From contig NZ_QJSX01000016.1 in the NCBI RefSeq assembly GCF_003217515.1, positions 59,742 to 123,741 of the forward strand: a stretch of DNA of 64,000 bases, in the 5' to 3' direction. Made by a program: the position numbers and the translations under genes. Origin of the DNA: Deinococcus yavapaiensis KR-236. GTDB taxonomy: Bacteria; Deinococcota; Deinococci; Deinococcales; Deinococcaceae. How positions within the stretch are numbered: position 1 is the first letter of the stretch; the number at the start of each line of letters is the position of its first letter. A model generated the notes under the pieces. The model saw only the letters and a list, made by a program, of their open reading frames with translations. It had not been told where the DNA came from and made no database searches. Positions 41,487 to 50,186 of this stretch are shown here, piece by piece.

Positions 41487-42280
41487 CGCACGACACGGAA
41501 CACCTCACCTTGCGCGCGTTGACGAGCACCGAAACGACGGCGCGTGCCAAGCGCGTCACCGCGCACAACCCCACCTTGCCCGCGTGCCCCACGTGCAACG
41601 CGCCCGCCTTCGTCGGGTACGCGTACACCCCATGGAGTGACATCGCGCACGACTGCAACTGCGTCGCGGATCGTGAAGGCGCGTACCTCGTGGGATTGCG
41701 ACGCGCGTGGCAAGCTCGCACGGCCCTGCCCGCGTACCTCGCGACCCTCCCAGAGCGCTACCGAGCGTACACCCTGCCGGGCTTACGCACGACCTTCGAG
41801 AACACGCAGGCGCGCGCTGCTTGCGAAGGACTCGACCGCGCGAACGTGTACTTGTACGGCCCAGCCGGGACGGGCAAAACGTACCTCGCCGTCGCGACGG
41901 GCCGCGCGTACGCCGAGCAAGGTCGTAGCGTGCGCTTCTGGAGCTTGAACCTCCTGATCGGCGCGTACCGTGACGCCATCGCGAACCGCACGCGCGCACC
42001 GGAGCTCGCCTCGGTGGATGTCCTCGTGCTCGACGACTGCGGGAAGTTGAAGCCGTCGGAGTACGTGTACGAGCAGGTGTACAACCTCCTCGAGGCGCGT
42101 TGGGCGGACGCGAAAACGACGATGTTCACGGCGCAGCACAACCCTGGGAAGGTCGCGTTGACGCTCACGCCCGCCGGGAATGAAGACGCCGCGGGCGCCC
42201 TCGCATCGCGCATGGGCAGCGGGTACGTCTTCGAGATCGCCGGGGATGACGAGCGGTGCAAGAGCGGAGGCGCGTCGTGA
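41483..42280 (+). CDS. DnaC-like helicase loader ATPase
   Basis: A 265-residue AAA+ ATPase: zinc-type cysteines near the start (CPTCNAP, CNC), Walker A GPAGTGKTYLA, Walker B VDVLVLDDCGK and sensor region FTAQHNPGK. This layout matches DnaC/IstB-type loaders that place the replicative helicase on the origin. Following a wHTH replication gene with an ATGA overlap, it is very likely the phage helicase loader. The normal arginine finger region (ASRMGSGYVFEI) is present. Confidence 0.88.
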   Translation: MTHDTEHLTLRALTSTETTARAKRVTAHNPTLPACPTCNAPAFVGYAYTPWSDIAHDCNCVADREGAYLVGLRRAWQARTALPAYLATLPERYRAYTLPGLRTTFENTQARAACEGLDRANVYLYGPAGTGKTYLAVATGRAYAEQGRSVRFWSLNLLIGAYRDAIANRTRAPELASVDVLVLDDCGKLKPSEYVYEQVYNLLEARWADAKTTMFTAQHNPGKVALTLTPAGNEDAAGALASRMGSGYVFEIAGDDERCKSGGAS

Positions 42281-42600
42281 ACGGCACGCCGAAGGTGTAC
42301 GCCGACTTCTTCCTCGTCGCGTGGGATGCGAGCGGGAAGCTCTTCGGGTGCGCCCCTGAGCTTGGCGAGCGCGCCGCGTCCTTCAAGTCGATTCACGAAC
42401 GCGCGGGCCGCACGGTCACGCGGCATGACGTCCACGAGCTGGCCGAACTCCTCAAGTCACGCACTTCGAATCGCGTCGACGACCAGGTGGTCGCTGAGGT
42501 GTTCGCGGAGCTCGAGGTGCTGCACGGCAACACCGAAGGACCCCTCCAAGCGCGCGAGCAAGGAAATCTCTTCGACTTCCCCGCGGAAGGTGCCTCGTGA
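42277..42600 (+). CDS. Hypothetical early phage protein (107 aa)
   Basis: A GTG start overlapping the loader stop. The sequence (YADFFLVAWDASGKLFGCAP, then SIHERAGRTVTRHDVHELAE) is mixed alpha/beta with no known domain. Its stop overlaps the next start, so it is part of the coupled early operon. Confidence 0.6.
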   Translation: MNGTPKVYADFFLVAWDASGKLFGCAPELGERAASFKSIHERAGRTVTRHDVHELAELLKSRTSNRVDDQVVAEVFAELEVLHGNTEGPLQAREQGNLFDFPAEGAS

Positions 42601-42869
42601 GACTCACCTTTCAGCAAATGCAGCACTTGCCGCGCGAGCAACGCGAAGTGCTCCTCGCCATGCGTGACCGCGACGAGATCACGCCCGGTTGGTTTCACGC
42701 CCGCCTTGGCTGGACGCGACAGTCGTTCCTCACGGTCGTCGCGCACATGACCACCCTCGGGTACTTGGAGCGTGACGCGCTGAACGACACGTTACGCGTG
42801 AACACCCGCGCTGTCATCAGCGCCCGATACGACGTCACCCTCACGCGCCAGCAGGGAGCCTTGTCATGA
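42597..42869 (+). CDS. Small winged-helix-like phage protein (90 aa)
   Basis: MRLTFQQMQHLPREQREVLL then ITPGWFHARLGWTRQSFLTV and LGYLERDALNDTLRV resemble a winged HTH in which a long recognition helix is followed by a beta wing. GTG start overlapping the previous gene. It probably binds DNA or regulates the operon; this is inference from fold-like pattern. Confidence 0.55.
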   Translation: MRLTFQQMQHLPREQREVLLAMRDRDEITPGWFHARLGWTRQSFLTVVAHMTTLGYLERDALNDTLRVNTRAVISARYDVTLTRQQGALS

Positions 42870-43048
42870 CGGCACACCCCCGAGCTGCCACGGAAAGTCG
42901 TGTGACCTGCCCGCACTGCGACACGCCCCTCATCGTCGCCAAGACGCACGAAGACGGCGCGACCGCGAAGTGCGGGAACTGCCGCCTTCTCGTGACCGTC
43001 CGTCGTGATCCGGATCGACTCGAACCCGCCAAGCAGGAGGCCAAGTGA
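42866..43048 (+). CDS. Small zinc-ribbon protein (60 aa)
   Basis: Two CxxC pairs (CPHCDTPLIV and KCGNCRLLV), 20 or so residues apart, form a classic zinc ribbon. Overlaps both neighbours by 4 bp. Confidence 0.65.
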   Translation: MTAHPRAATESRVTCPHCDTPLIVAKTHEDGATAKCGNCRLLVTVRRDPDRLEPAKQEAK

Positions 43049-43841
43049 CCAGCCCGCACACCATCGACGCCCTCACCACCGCCGAAACGAATCAACTCCA
43101 GGACCTCGAGGGGCGAATCCAGCAAGGCTGGCAAAGCTTCCTCGACGTCGGCGAGGCCCTGCTGACCATCCGTGATCAACGCTTGTACCGCGCGACGCAC
43201 GCGAACTTCGAAGCGTACTGCGAGGAACGCTGGGGTTGGTCCGCTCGACATGCGAATCGCCTTATCGGTGCGTTCGAAGTGCAGCGGCAAGTGGGACCAC
43301 ATGGTCTCACTTTGCGAAACGAAGCGACCGCCCGACCCCTCTCGGCCTCCCCGCCGAAGAGGTGTCCCTCGTCGCGCAAGCCATCAAAGCCGTGACGGGC
43401 AGCGACAAACCCTCCACCAGCCAAGTCAAAGCGTTCGCCGAGACTGTCCGCGACTTTCACAACACCGGAGTCGTCGAACACCCCGACACGGGCGAACACG
43501 TCCCCTGGACGGAGCTGCCCGACGCCGCGCGACTCGCCGTGCTGCGCGAGAACGTCACGAACAACGCGTACGAACGCCTGCAACGCCAGAAGAACCACAT
43601 CGAAGACAGCAAAGCCCACGCGGCCCGCCCGAACGTCGTCGACTGGCTCGACGACTACGGCACGAACAACCTCACGCCCGATCAGCAGATCGTCATCACC
43701 CGCGCGAGGTACGGGTACACCGCGAAGCTCATCGACGAGACAAGCGGCGAGGTGCTCGCCGAAGCGGAAGGCGCCTACTTCAAGAAGGCGCTCCTCGGCC
43801 TGATCGACCTGCTGGGCACCACGAAAGGGGAGACCATGTGA
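43045..43841 (+). pseudogene. Phage protein gene with a 2-base insertion
   Basis: The first part (TNQLQDLEGRIQQGWQSFLD, YCEERWGWSARHANRLIGAF) resembles phage or plasmid proteins with a DUF3102-like helical domain. At 43339-43344 the sequence reads CTCTCGG. Dropping one TC joins it in frame to LPAEEVSLVAQAIKAVTGSD and the rest to 43841 (NNLTPDQQIVITRARYGYT). Full length would be about 264 residues. As written, the protein stops at 43395. A dinucleotide slip is the simplest cause. Confidence 0.65.
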
Positions 43842-43877
43842 CCTCGAACTCGCCGATCACGCTGGGCACCTCAACTG

Positions 43878-44083
43878 GATGACACACTTCGTTGATGGCA
43901 CCATCGTTCGCACATTCTTGCGCGGTTGGTGCCCGAGGTAGACAGCAACACGAAGCGCTTGGACGTTCTCGGGGCGGCTTCAGCACCATGATTCATCAGC
44001 GCGCTGAAAGCCACGGCAAACCCTTCGCATTTGTCCTGAGCGGCGGAGAGCGCCATGAGGCAACGTTTTTCGACGCTCTCTAA
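43878..44083 (+). pseudogene. IS5-family transposase fragment
   Basis: HFVDGTIVRTF in one frame and GARGRQQHEALGRSRGGFST, KPFAFVLSGGERHEATFF in the next match the middle of IS5/IS427-group transposases (VDGT...QHEALGRSRGG-STKIH...VLTGGQRHE). This is a different segment from the fragment at 2969-3330. No terminal repeats or partner ORF remain. Confidence 0.7.
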
Positions 44084-44364
44084 CCGTCGAAGGCGAATCG
44101 GACGTTTGACAGTGCGCACGACAAGTTTTTCATGCAGTGGGAAGTGACGGCGAGCACGACGCTGCCCATAAGGGTTCTACGGTTGCTTCGGGTGAATCGC
44201 CCGAACAAGTTGCAATGTTGCACGTACGGGAACGTGAACTGCTTGCAACGCGCCGACCACATCCCTTGCTGCACGAAGACTCACGATGTGGCGAGCGTTG
44301 CGCGGATCAATTGAGAACGTTGCGCACGCCATGACGCTCACCGCGCCCCATTATTGAACTTCGA

Positions 44365-44402
44365 AAAGAACAGCAGCGTACGAAAGTGCGCCGCTGTTCT
44401 TT
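44365..44402 (-). terminator. Hairpin downstream of the minus-strand lipoprotein
   Basis: AAAGAACAGC at 44365-44374 pairs with GCTGTTCTTT at 44393-44402, with further pairing inside. On the minus strand the stem ends in a short T-run (GTTCTTTTC), as expected for the gene ending at 44422. Confidence 0.65.
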
Positions 44403-44421
44403 CACGCTCATGAGAAGGCCG

Positions 44422-45369
44422 TCAAGGCACGGTTACATCTGACGTCGACGTGAACGACCACGCGACCTGGTCGGCAAAGATGTCATCGTTGGACACGAAG
44501 TCCCGTGCATAGATGCCTGCTTTGTACGTGCCGGAAGTGAGGGTGGCGAAGGTGACCGTCACGTCGAACGCTCCGCCGTTGATTCCAGCGGTTGTACTGC
44601 TTACGAACGGCGTGGGTACTTTGTAGAGCTCACCTTGCACGGATTTCGCACGAACGTCCGCCGTGCCTTGCAAGCGTGCGCTCGTGCCGTTCAGCGTCAG
44701 CGAGGGATTAGTGATAAACGAAAGCGTCTTTGTAACGTCCACGGTGAAAGTCTTGGTGTACACCGTGCCTCCGATGGTTGCGGTCGCCGTGTACTGACCG
44801 GAGACAACCGTGTTGCTCAGCCCGCCCAGGACGTTTCCCGCAGAGATGCTCGAGAATAGACGCATCGTCAGGGGCTGACCGCCGTTGAATTCAGCGGGTC
44901 CTTGCACGGTGACATCCGTATCCTGCGGCACGCCTTGCCCCGCTGGGTCTTGGAAGCGTGTCCGACCAGCGTAGAGCACGCGGCCCGGCGTGGTGTCATC
45001 AACGAAGGTGCCGCCGATGACGTCCAGCCCGTACGTGGTGACGTTGATGGTGGCGATTTTGCCTTCGCTGGTGGCAGTGATGGTGGCGGGCGCACGGGAG
45101 ACGCTGAGGTGACGGGCGGTGATTTGCCCGTCGCTGTTCACGCTGATGAGGTTAGGATTGCTTGACGTCCACGTGACGGTCCGCCCCGACAGGGTGTTTC
45201 CGGCACTATCCCGAAGCAGGGCGGTGAGGTTAGCACTCTTGCCGACTTCGAGGTTGGTCGTTCCGCCGACGGTCACAGTGGCAACGCTCGGTGGAACGGC
45301 ATTGGAGTTGCACGCGGCGAGCAGGCCGCCGAGGACGAGGAAGAGTGCCGGGGCAAGTTTCCAATGCAT
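44422..45369 (-). CDS. Ig-like (BIG2-type) lipoprotein A
   Basis: A 315-residue lipoprotein (MHWKLAPALFLVLGGLLAAC; lipobox LAAC) with a bacterial Ig-like domain (VATVTVGGTTNLEVGKSANL, VTWTSSNPNLISVNSDGQIT, then NVTTYGLDVIGGTF). A second beta-rich half follows. GGAGG lies 5 nt before the ATG. It should be anchored on the outer side of the membrane. Two related genes (47779, 51578) also sit among phage genes on either strand. Unlike them its C-terminal domain is not fibronectin-like. Confidence 0.8.
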   Translation of the reverse strand: MHWKLAPALFLVLGGLLAACNSNAVPPSVATVTVGGTTNLEVGKSANLTALLRDSAGNTLSGRTVTWTSSNPNLISVNSDGQITARHLSVSRAPATITATSEGKIATINVTTYGLDVIGGTFVDDTTPGRVLYAGRTRFQDPAGQGVPQDTDVTVQGPAEFNGGQPLTMRLFSSISAGNVLGGLSNTVVSGQYTATATIGGTVYTKTFTVDVTKTLSFITNPSLTLNGTSARLQGTADVRAKSVQGELYKVPTPFVSSTTAGINGGAFDVTVTFATLTSGTYKAGIYARDFVSNDDIFADQVAWSFTSTSDVTVP

Positions 45370-45759
45370 ACAATCCTCCAATACAAGCTTGAGCTGCAGT
45401 GAGGTTACTATAAGCAGCGGGCGGAGTACCATAGCAGTCATCGCCGGCTTTGTCGAGGCAGCGTTTAAAGTTGCCTTTTGGGGTGAACAACGGGAGCAGG
45501 TCCACTCCTTAATCCCTAACAAGCGCTGTGAAATTAGAAGGCATGCGTACGGTCCACTTACAGCTCAGTGGCTCTAAGCGTTAAAGCCAGTTCAGCAAAT
45601 ACGTTTGAGGTACGCCCCTGGTTTTTTGCCAGCGGGCAAGAGGGCGAGTTGCGACGAGCATCCTCGATCTCGAACTCGTCGTGAAGCGGTCCGAAGCAAC
45701 GAAGGGCTTCGTTCTGCTGCCTCAACGGCCGGGTTGCAAAGCGCTCCTTTGCGTGGTGC
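45370..45759. other. No clear gene
   Basis: Promoter region of the minus-strand lipoprotein, then low-quality frames on both strands. Nothing was recognised. Confidence 0.4.
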
Positions 45760-46167
45760 ATGGCTATCGTGGTGCCGACGGCTGAGGCGCGATCTCGAAC
45801 GTCTGCAAGTGACCCTGATCGGAATGCAGTTCTTCGCCTTCGGTCTTCTGCTCGCAGCAAAACCACCCCTCGCCGCTTGAGGTTCTTCAAGTCCTTGGCC
45901 ACGAAGTTCCCCTGTGCGTTCCACACAGAGGAATTCCTCGGCGTGTACACCACCCTCGAACGCGTCCGCGCCGCCGCCATCACCTTCGCCGATCGAGACG
46001 GCTTCGGCGACAAGATCACCATCGGAACCAACGAGCACACCGACGACTTCTACGTCGTCACGCCCGGCGGCCCCCAAGAGCAGAAACCTTGGAAGTACAT
46101 CAGTGGTAGCGGCGCCCATCACTTCCGAGCGGTTCGCGTCGAAGTAGACGCGCCACCCAACAGTTAG
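45760..46167 (+). CDS. Hypothetical protein, start uncertain
   Basis: From about 45880 the plus frame is GC3-rich and protein-like: FPCAFHTEEFLGVYTTLERV, then AAITFADRDGFGDKITIGTN and EHTDDFYVVTPGG. The listed ATG at 45760 leads through Arg-rich sequence that looks out of frame, so the true 5' end is probably lost. Bases 45870-45910 are repeated at 63960-64000 (37 of 41 identical). There the minus strand looks coding, which leaves this overlap ambiguous. Confidence 0.4.
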   Translation: MAIVVPTAEARSRTSASDPDRNAVLRLRSSARSKTTPRRLRFFKSLATKFPCAFHTEEFLGVYTTLERVRAAAITFADRDGFGDKITIGTNEHTDDFYVVTPGGPQEQKPWKYISGSGAHHFRAVRVEVDAPPNS

Positions 46168-46181
46168 TAGAGAGGAGCCCA

Positions 46182-46271
46182 ATGGAAGGCCGAGCAACAC
46201 TCGCTGAGCTGGACAGGCAAGCAAACGACAATACAGCCGACTTCGAGCGGCTCCTCATCGCTCACGGTTAA
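46182..46271 (+). CDS. Very small protein (29 aa)
   Basis: ATG with GAGGAG upstream; acidic helical sequence MEGRATLAELDRQANDNTAD. Follows the gene above by 14 bp. Confidence 0.35.
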   Translation: MEGRATLAELDRQANDNTADFERLLIAHG

Positions 46272-46471
46272 GTGACGCCTGCCCCACGTCACGAAATCGG
46301 ACTCATCATTGAGGCGCAAGACGAACGTGATCACCACGAATTGCTCGACGTGCTGTGGCGGATTCGTTGCCCCGCCCTATTGCGGACATCGGCGACGCTT
46401 TGAATGCTGTCCAGGTAAGTCATCGCAAGACATATTAAGATATGATTAAATCTTATTAAGAGGGATGTTTG

Positions 46472-46684
46472 ATGAACGCGGAAAAGCTCGCTCAGCAACT
46501 CGTCGAAGCCCAGGCGAAACGAGATCGACGATTGGTCAAGTTGGCGGCTCACTTCGACCTCCCACACCCAAATAGTCTGCGCATCGAACAGCAAATTCAG
46601 CAGGATTACATCCATGAAGTGCGTGTCCTTCGACGGGCAGGCAAAGTGGGCAAGTCGTACGCTCCAACCAATGTGTTGCAGTAA
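46472..46684 (+). CDS. Small helical protein (70 aa)
   Basis: MNAEKLAQQLVEAQAKRDRR then a basic helix and VLRRAGKVGKSYAP. An AAGAGGGA site lies 6 nt before the ATG. Just upstream (46429-46462) is an unusually AT-rich patch with a partial inverted repeat (ATTAAGAT...ATCTTATT), a probable promoter/operator. A strong terminator follows, so it is a self-contained unit, perhaps a late-acquired accessory gene. Function unknown. Confidence 0.6.
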   Translation: MNAEKLAQQLVEAQAKRDRRLVKLAAHFDLPHPNSLRIEQQIQQDYIHEVRVLRRAGKVGKSYAPTNVLQ

Positions 46685-46710
46685 AATCCAGCCCTTTGTC
46701 TGAACCGAAA

Positions 46711-46746
46711 GCGTCCCTCTTCCACCTTCGGGTGGAAGAGGGACGC
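46711..46746 (+). terminator. 16-bp perfect stem with TTCG loop
   Basis: GCGTCCCTCTTCCACC, loop TTCG, and the exact complement. A T-rich stretch (GTTTTTCG) follows about 15 bases later. Ends the 46472-46684 unit. Confidence 0.85.
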
Positions 46747-46803
46747 TGCACTTGCACTTCCGTTTTTCGTCGTCACTGTAGTAGTAACATAAGGTCACTC
46801 CCG

Positions 46804-47148
46804 GTGACACGCCAACGCTCCCCTCACGTTGCACCCCGCGCGCCCTCGACCGAGGCCGACGTGCAAACCCGCTGCGTGCAACTTCTCAAGCTCAAAGGCT
46901 GGTTCGTCCTCGAAATGGACCGCGCACGAAAAGGCAACCGGAAAGGCGCCTTCCACGTCGGCTTCGTCGACATACTCGCCATCAAAGGCACCCACACCCT
47001 CTTCATCGAGTTCAAGTTACCCACCGGCAACGTCCGCCCCGAACAACACGCCCTCCACGCCACTCTCGCTCGTCAGCACGGCATCACCGTGCACGTCATC
47101 CGCGACGAAACAGAACTCCTCCCTCACCTCAAGGAGCCGCCACGATGA
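46804..47148 (+). CDS. VRR-NUC domain nuclease
   Basis: A 114-residue PD-(D/E)xK nuclease of the VRR-NUC type: TEADVQTRCVQLLKLKGWFV, then GFVDILAIKGTHTLFIEFKL (Asp and ExK), then PEQHALHATLARQHGITVHV. Phages use such stand-alone domains for recombination intermediates or packaging. GTG 46804 chosen, because upstream residues in the longer frame encode the terminator hairpin. Overlaps the next ATG by 4 bp. Confidence 0.85.
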   Translation: MTRQRSPHVAPRAPSTEADVQTRCVQLLKLKGWFVLEMDRARKGNRKGAFHVGFVDILAIKGTHTLFIEFKLPTGNVRPEQHALHATLARQHGITVHVIRDETELLPHLKEPPR

Positions 47149-47420
47149 CCACCCCCCACCGCAAGCCACCCCCGTACCCCAACCGAGCCCGCGCACGCGC
47201 CCTCATCCCCCTCCAAGTGCGCGGGCACGCCGTCCACTCCATCGCCTTCGCATTGAAGGTCGGCCTGCTCACGCCCGACGAGTGGGCCGCCATCCTCGAC
47301 GAAGAAAAAGAAACCTGGGAACGCGAAACCGGCCTCGCCTCCCTTAACGCGTACACCATCGAAGAACGCCGCAGCAACGCCATCGCCCAACGCGCAAGGG
47401 AAAAGGCCGCGCACGCGTGA
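47145..47420 (+). CDS. Hypothetical phage protein (91 aa)
   Basis: A basic N-terminus followed by HAVHSIAFALKVGLLTPDEW and an acidic amphipathic helix (DEEKETWERETGLASLNAY). Coupled by 4-bp overlaps to both neighbours. Position next to a nuclease and before terminase suggests a DNA-processing or packaging helper. No family recognised. Confidence 0.55.
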   Translation: MTTPHRKPPPYPNRARARALIPLQVRGHAVHSIAFALKVGLLTPDEWAAILDEEKETWERETGLASLNAYTIEERRSNAIAQRAREKAAHA

Positions 47421-47608
47421 CCGCTCCCAACGCCCCACTGATCGACGCGTTCAGGAGACGCTACCTCGCTCTCCTGGGCGACACCCTCACCTCCAAAGAA
47501 ATCGAGCGGCTCCTCCTGCACGTCTTCCTCCTCAGCAGCGACGACCTGATCATCGCATGCGCTCGCACCCTCACCGAGCAGCAACCCCGCAAGAAACAAC
47601 GATCATGA
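47417..47608 (+). CDS. Hypothetical phage protein (63 aa)
   Basis: GTG start overlapping the gene before. Helical: LIDAFRRRYLALLGDTLTSK, then ERLLLHVFLLSSDDLIIACA. Ends the short VRR-NUC operon. No known domain. Confidence 0.5.
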   Translation: MTAPNAPLIDAFRRRYLALLGDTLTSKEIERLLLHVFLLSSDDLIIACARTLTEQQPRKKQRS

Positions 47609-47778
47609 CAAACACCAAATGAATCACCGGCATACCAAACGAGAACACCACATGCTTATTCGTAGCCTTGCCTACCGTCACTGAACGCTCTCCCGCCCGA
47701 GCATCCCGTACGCTACGTTTACCTTCAGTAAGCACGTGGATCGCGCTCTGCAGGCTCACCGAAGGCAGGAGGGAAACC

Positions 47779-48777
47779 ATGCGAACTGGAATCAAGGCCG
47801 CTGCTCCAACCGGACTGCTCGTCCTCACCCTCACGCTCGCCGCCTGCAACACCGGGCCGACCACCCCCACGCCAAGCAGCATCGACCTGACCGGCACGCC
47901 CGCCAGCAACAAGGCGAAAGTCAACGGCACGTACGACCTCGACGCGACCGTGAAGGGGACGGATGGAACCACGATTCCCAGCGCGACCGTCACCTGGACG
48001 TCCAGTGACACCAACGTCGCGACCGTCGACGCGAACGGCGTCGTGACCATCAAGAAGCTCGGCGACACGTCTGTCACCATCACCGCATCAACAGGAAGCG
48101 TCACGCGCAGCGTCCAACTCGACACGTACGGCCTCGACCTCGCCGTCGGCACGTACAATCTCGCGGTCACGGATACTCCCACGATTTTCGGCACGATTTT
48201 CGCGAAAGTACGCCGCCCTGACGGCACGGCGCCCACCCCTGCCGCCGCCGTCACCCTCACTGGCCCGACCGGTTGGAATAACAACCAAACCGTGACGCTC
48301 AACGTCCCCGCGATCAACCTCCCGAACAAGACGTTCACCGCCGCGACGTACGCGTCCCCAGCGGTCGCGGGCACCTACCGAGCGACGACCACGATCAACG
48401 GGGAAGTGTACGAGGACACCGCCGTCCTCGACGTCGCGCAAGTGCTGCCCACGCCGACGAACGTGACGGTCACGGCTGCCAGTACGACGTCGGTCAGTGC
48501 GACGTGGAACGCCGTGCCGGGCGCCACCACGTACTACCTGCAGGTGTACGACTGCACAGGCAACCTCAACAGCCGCCTCGCGTGTACCCTCCTCACGTCC
48601 GTCAACGTCGGTGGTGCAACGCAAGGCACCCTCAACAACTTGACGCTCACCGCTGGCGCTGGGAAAACGTACACCGTCGGCGTTCGCGCTCACACCGTGA
48701 ACCCGGAGGCAGTCGACGTTTCCATGCCGACCACGTACCTCGTGTCGTTCGCCGGGAAAGACTTCCAACTGCCGTAA
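47779..48777 (+). CDS. Ig-like/fibronectin-like lipoprotein B
   Basis: A 332-residue lipoprotein (MRTGIKAAAPTGLLVLTLTL, lipobox LAAC). An Ig-like domain (ATVTWTSSDTNVATVDANGV, TYGLDLAVGTYNLAV) precedes a beta region. A fibronectin-type repeat follows (PTNVTVTAASTTSVSATWNA, GKTYTVGVRAHTV). A GGAGGGAAACC site precedes the ATG. It shares layout and several phrases with the lipoprotein at 51578-52567. Likely a surface-exposed accessory protein; a host-surface or superinfection role is only a guess. Confidence 0.82.
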   Translation: MRTGIKAAAPTGLLVLTLTLAACNTGPTTPTPSSIDLTGTPASNKAKVNGTYDLDATVKGTDGTTIPSATVTWTSSDTNVATVDANGVVTIKKLGDTSVTITASTGSVTRSVQLDTYGLDLAVGTYNLAVTDTPTIFGTIFAKVRRPDGTAPTPAAAVTLTGPTGWNNNQTVTLNVPAINLPNKTFTAATYASPAVAGTYRATTTINGEVYEDTAVLDVAQVLPTPTNVTVTAASTTSVSATWNAVPGATTYYLQVYDCTGNLNSRLACTLLTSVNVGGATQGTLNNLTLTAGAGKTYTVGVRAHTVNPEAVDVSMPTTYLVSFAGKDFQLP

Positions 48778-48797
48778 CCCCGCTCGCCTTTCATTTC

Positions 48798-48824
48798 ACG
48801 CCCTCCCCTCTACGGGGAGGGCGT
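48798..48824. terminator. Hairpin after lipoprotein B
   Basis: ACGCCCTCCCC and its complement GGGGAGGGCGT with a 5-nt loop, 20 bp after the stop. Confidence 0.7.
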
Positions 48825-48863
48825 GCGCCTTACAACCCTCCCCCCACGCGCCACCCTGGGTGC

Positions 48864-49346
48864 ATGACGCGCACGGCGCAGAAGGCGACGTCCAAGGGAC
48901 GCGCCACCCCACGATCCAAACTCACCGCGCAAGACCGCGAAGAGAAATTCGCGCTCGCCTACCACGCCAAGCCCGACGCGACACGCGCCGCCATCACCGC
49001 CGGGTACAAAGAAACGAGCGCTTCCTCGCAAGGGTCACGCTTGTTGAAAAAACGCAAGGTGCAAGACCGCCTTCGTGAACTCGCCACGCAAGCCGAACAA
49101 GCTGGAGTCGCCACGGCGCACGAACGCCAACGCTTCTGGACGTCCGTCATGCGCGGCGAAGTGCTAGACCACGACCTCTTCTTCGGAGAGGTGAAGCCAC
49201 GCCCGGCCAGCTTGAAGGATCGCCTCAAGGCCGCCGAGCTGCTCGGCAAAGCGCACGGGGACTTCATCGACCGCATCGAACACAGCGGTGAGCTTGACGT
49301 GATCAGCATCGAGATCCTCCCGCCCATCGGTCATGACGGCGAGTGA
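48864..49346 (+). CDS. Terminase small subunit
   Basis: A 160-residue protein of the Terminase_2 type: SKLTAQDREEKFALAYHAKP, ATRAAITAGYKETSASSQGS, RLLKKRKVQDRLREL is the HTH that recognises packaging DNA, followed by an oligomerisation region. The stop overlaps the start of a large-terminase fragment (ATG 49333), which is the normal phage order. Confidence 0.85.
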   Translation: MTRTAQKATSKGRATPRSKLTAQDREEKFALAYHAKPDATRAAITAGYKETSASSQGSRLLKKRKVQDRLRELATQAEQAGVATAHERQRFWTSVMRGEVLDHDLFFGEVKPRPASLKDRLKAAELLGKAHGDFIDRIEHSGELDVISIEILPPIGHDGE

Positions 49347-49449
49347 CCTCACCCGCGTCCGCAGCGGGAAGTTGCAGGTTGCCATGCACTGCGGACAATG
49401 GCGCGCGTGGACCAGTGAAGCCCGGCACGTCCTCGTCCTCGCGGGTACG
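49333..49449 (+). pseudogene. Large terminase start, orphaned copy 1
   Basis: MTASDLTRVRSGKLQVAMHC, then GQWRAWTSEARHVLVLAGT, matches the start of the large terminase at 50187 (GKLQVSMHNGQWRAWQSEAR, HVLVLAGT). It ends exactly before the Walker A residues QSGKTS, where the HNH gene begins on the other strand. This is the native 5' end, cut off from the rest by the HNH cassette. Confidence 0.8.
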
Positions 49450-50115
49450 CTACACGAATCGCGCCGTCATCTGCGCTTGCAACCTCGCCTGCCACGATTC
49501 CGTCCCGAAGTTCGTCTGCCCGTGGCACACCCTGCACAAGGCGATCAAGTTCATCGGGTTGTTGTTGTACTTGTCGTAGTCGATGTGGTGAACGTGCAGC
49601 GTGCCCGCCTCGGCTTGCGTTCGACCGCACGCCTGGCAGGCGTGCCCGTCCCGCTTCCGGATCGCCGTGCGCAACGCTGGGCTGAACGCCTTCGGGTCAT
49701 CCGTGTAGAACCCCTTGCGGCCTCGCGCGTGCTTGACGCACTCCGAGCAGTAGACGCGATTGTTCCGCCGCTCGATGAGGCTCACTGGCTTCGAAATCAT
49801 CGTGCCGCACCCGCCGGAGCACGCTACGGTGATCGTGTTGTAGTGCCCGTTCGCCGCGCCACGACGCCGACCCTGCGCGCTACTCCAAGCGCCTTCGCAT
49901 TCCTTCCCGCAGAAGTGATGCTTCACGCGCTCTCGACGCCACTTCTCCCGTACCATCGTCTTCCCGCACTGCTCGCACTTCACCTCGGCGTGCTTGTTCG
50001 GCTGCAACCTCGACCAGTGACCGTAGATGTACTTCCGAGGTCGACCGCGATCGTCGAAAGGAACAAATTCCTGACCGCACCCACAACCACACGGAACAAG
50101 GTTTTTTGCCGTCAC
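49450..50115 (-). CDS. HNH homing-type endonuclease
   Basis: A 221-residue nuclease. The C-terminal HNH domain is CQACGRTQAEAGTLHVHHID, then NNNPMNLIALCRVCHGQTNF. The N-terminal half holds several zinc clusters (CGCGCG, CEQCGK, FCGKEC, CSGGCG, CSEC) that probably bind DNA. Its coding strand is opposite to the terminase gene. It lies between two copies of the large-terminase 5' end, suggesting insertion at the conserved ATP-binding coding site. The only in-window DNA flanking it is phage packaging DNA. Confidence 0.87.
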   Translation of the reverse strand: MTAKNLVPCGCGCGQEFVPFDDRGRPRKYIYGHWSRLQPNKHAEVKCEQCGKTMVREKWRRERVKHHFCGKECEGAWSSAQGRRRGAANGHYNTITVACSGGCGTMISKPVSLIERRNNRVYCSECVKHARGRKGFYTDDPKAFSPALRTAIRKRDGHACQACGRTQAEAGTLHVHHIDYDKYNNNPMNLIALCRVCHGQTNFGTESWQARLQAQMTARFV

Positions 50116-50186
50116 ACACGCATTCTACCAATTTTCAGCAAGACGTGTGTTGCCCCGTCTTGGCATGTTGAAGGAGGTGATTGAAA

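Noticed and set aside
44132..44334. Short plus frames downstream of the IS5 fragment as genes
   Set aside because: Neither has a ribosome site or protein-like composition; they are probably eroded IS sequence.
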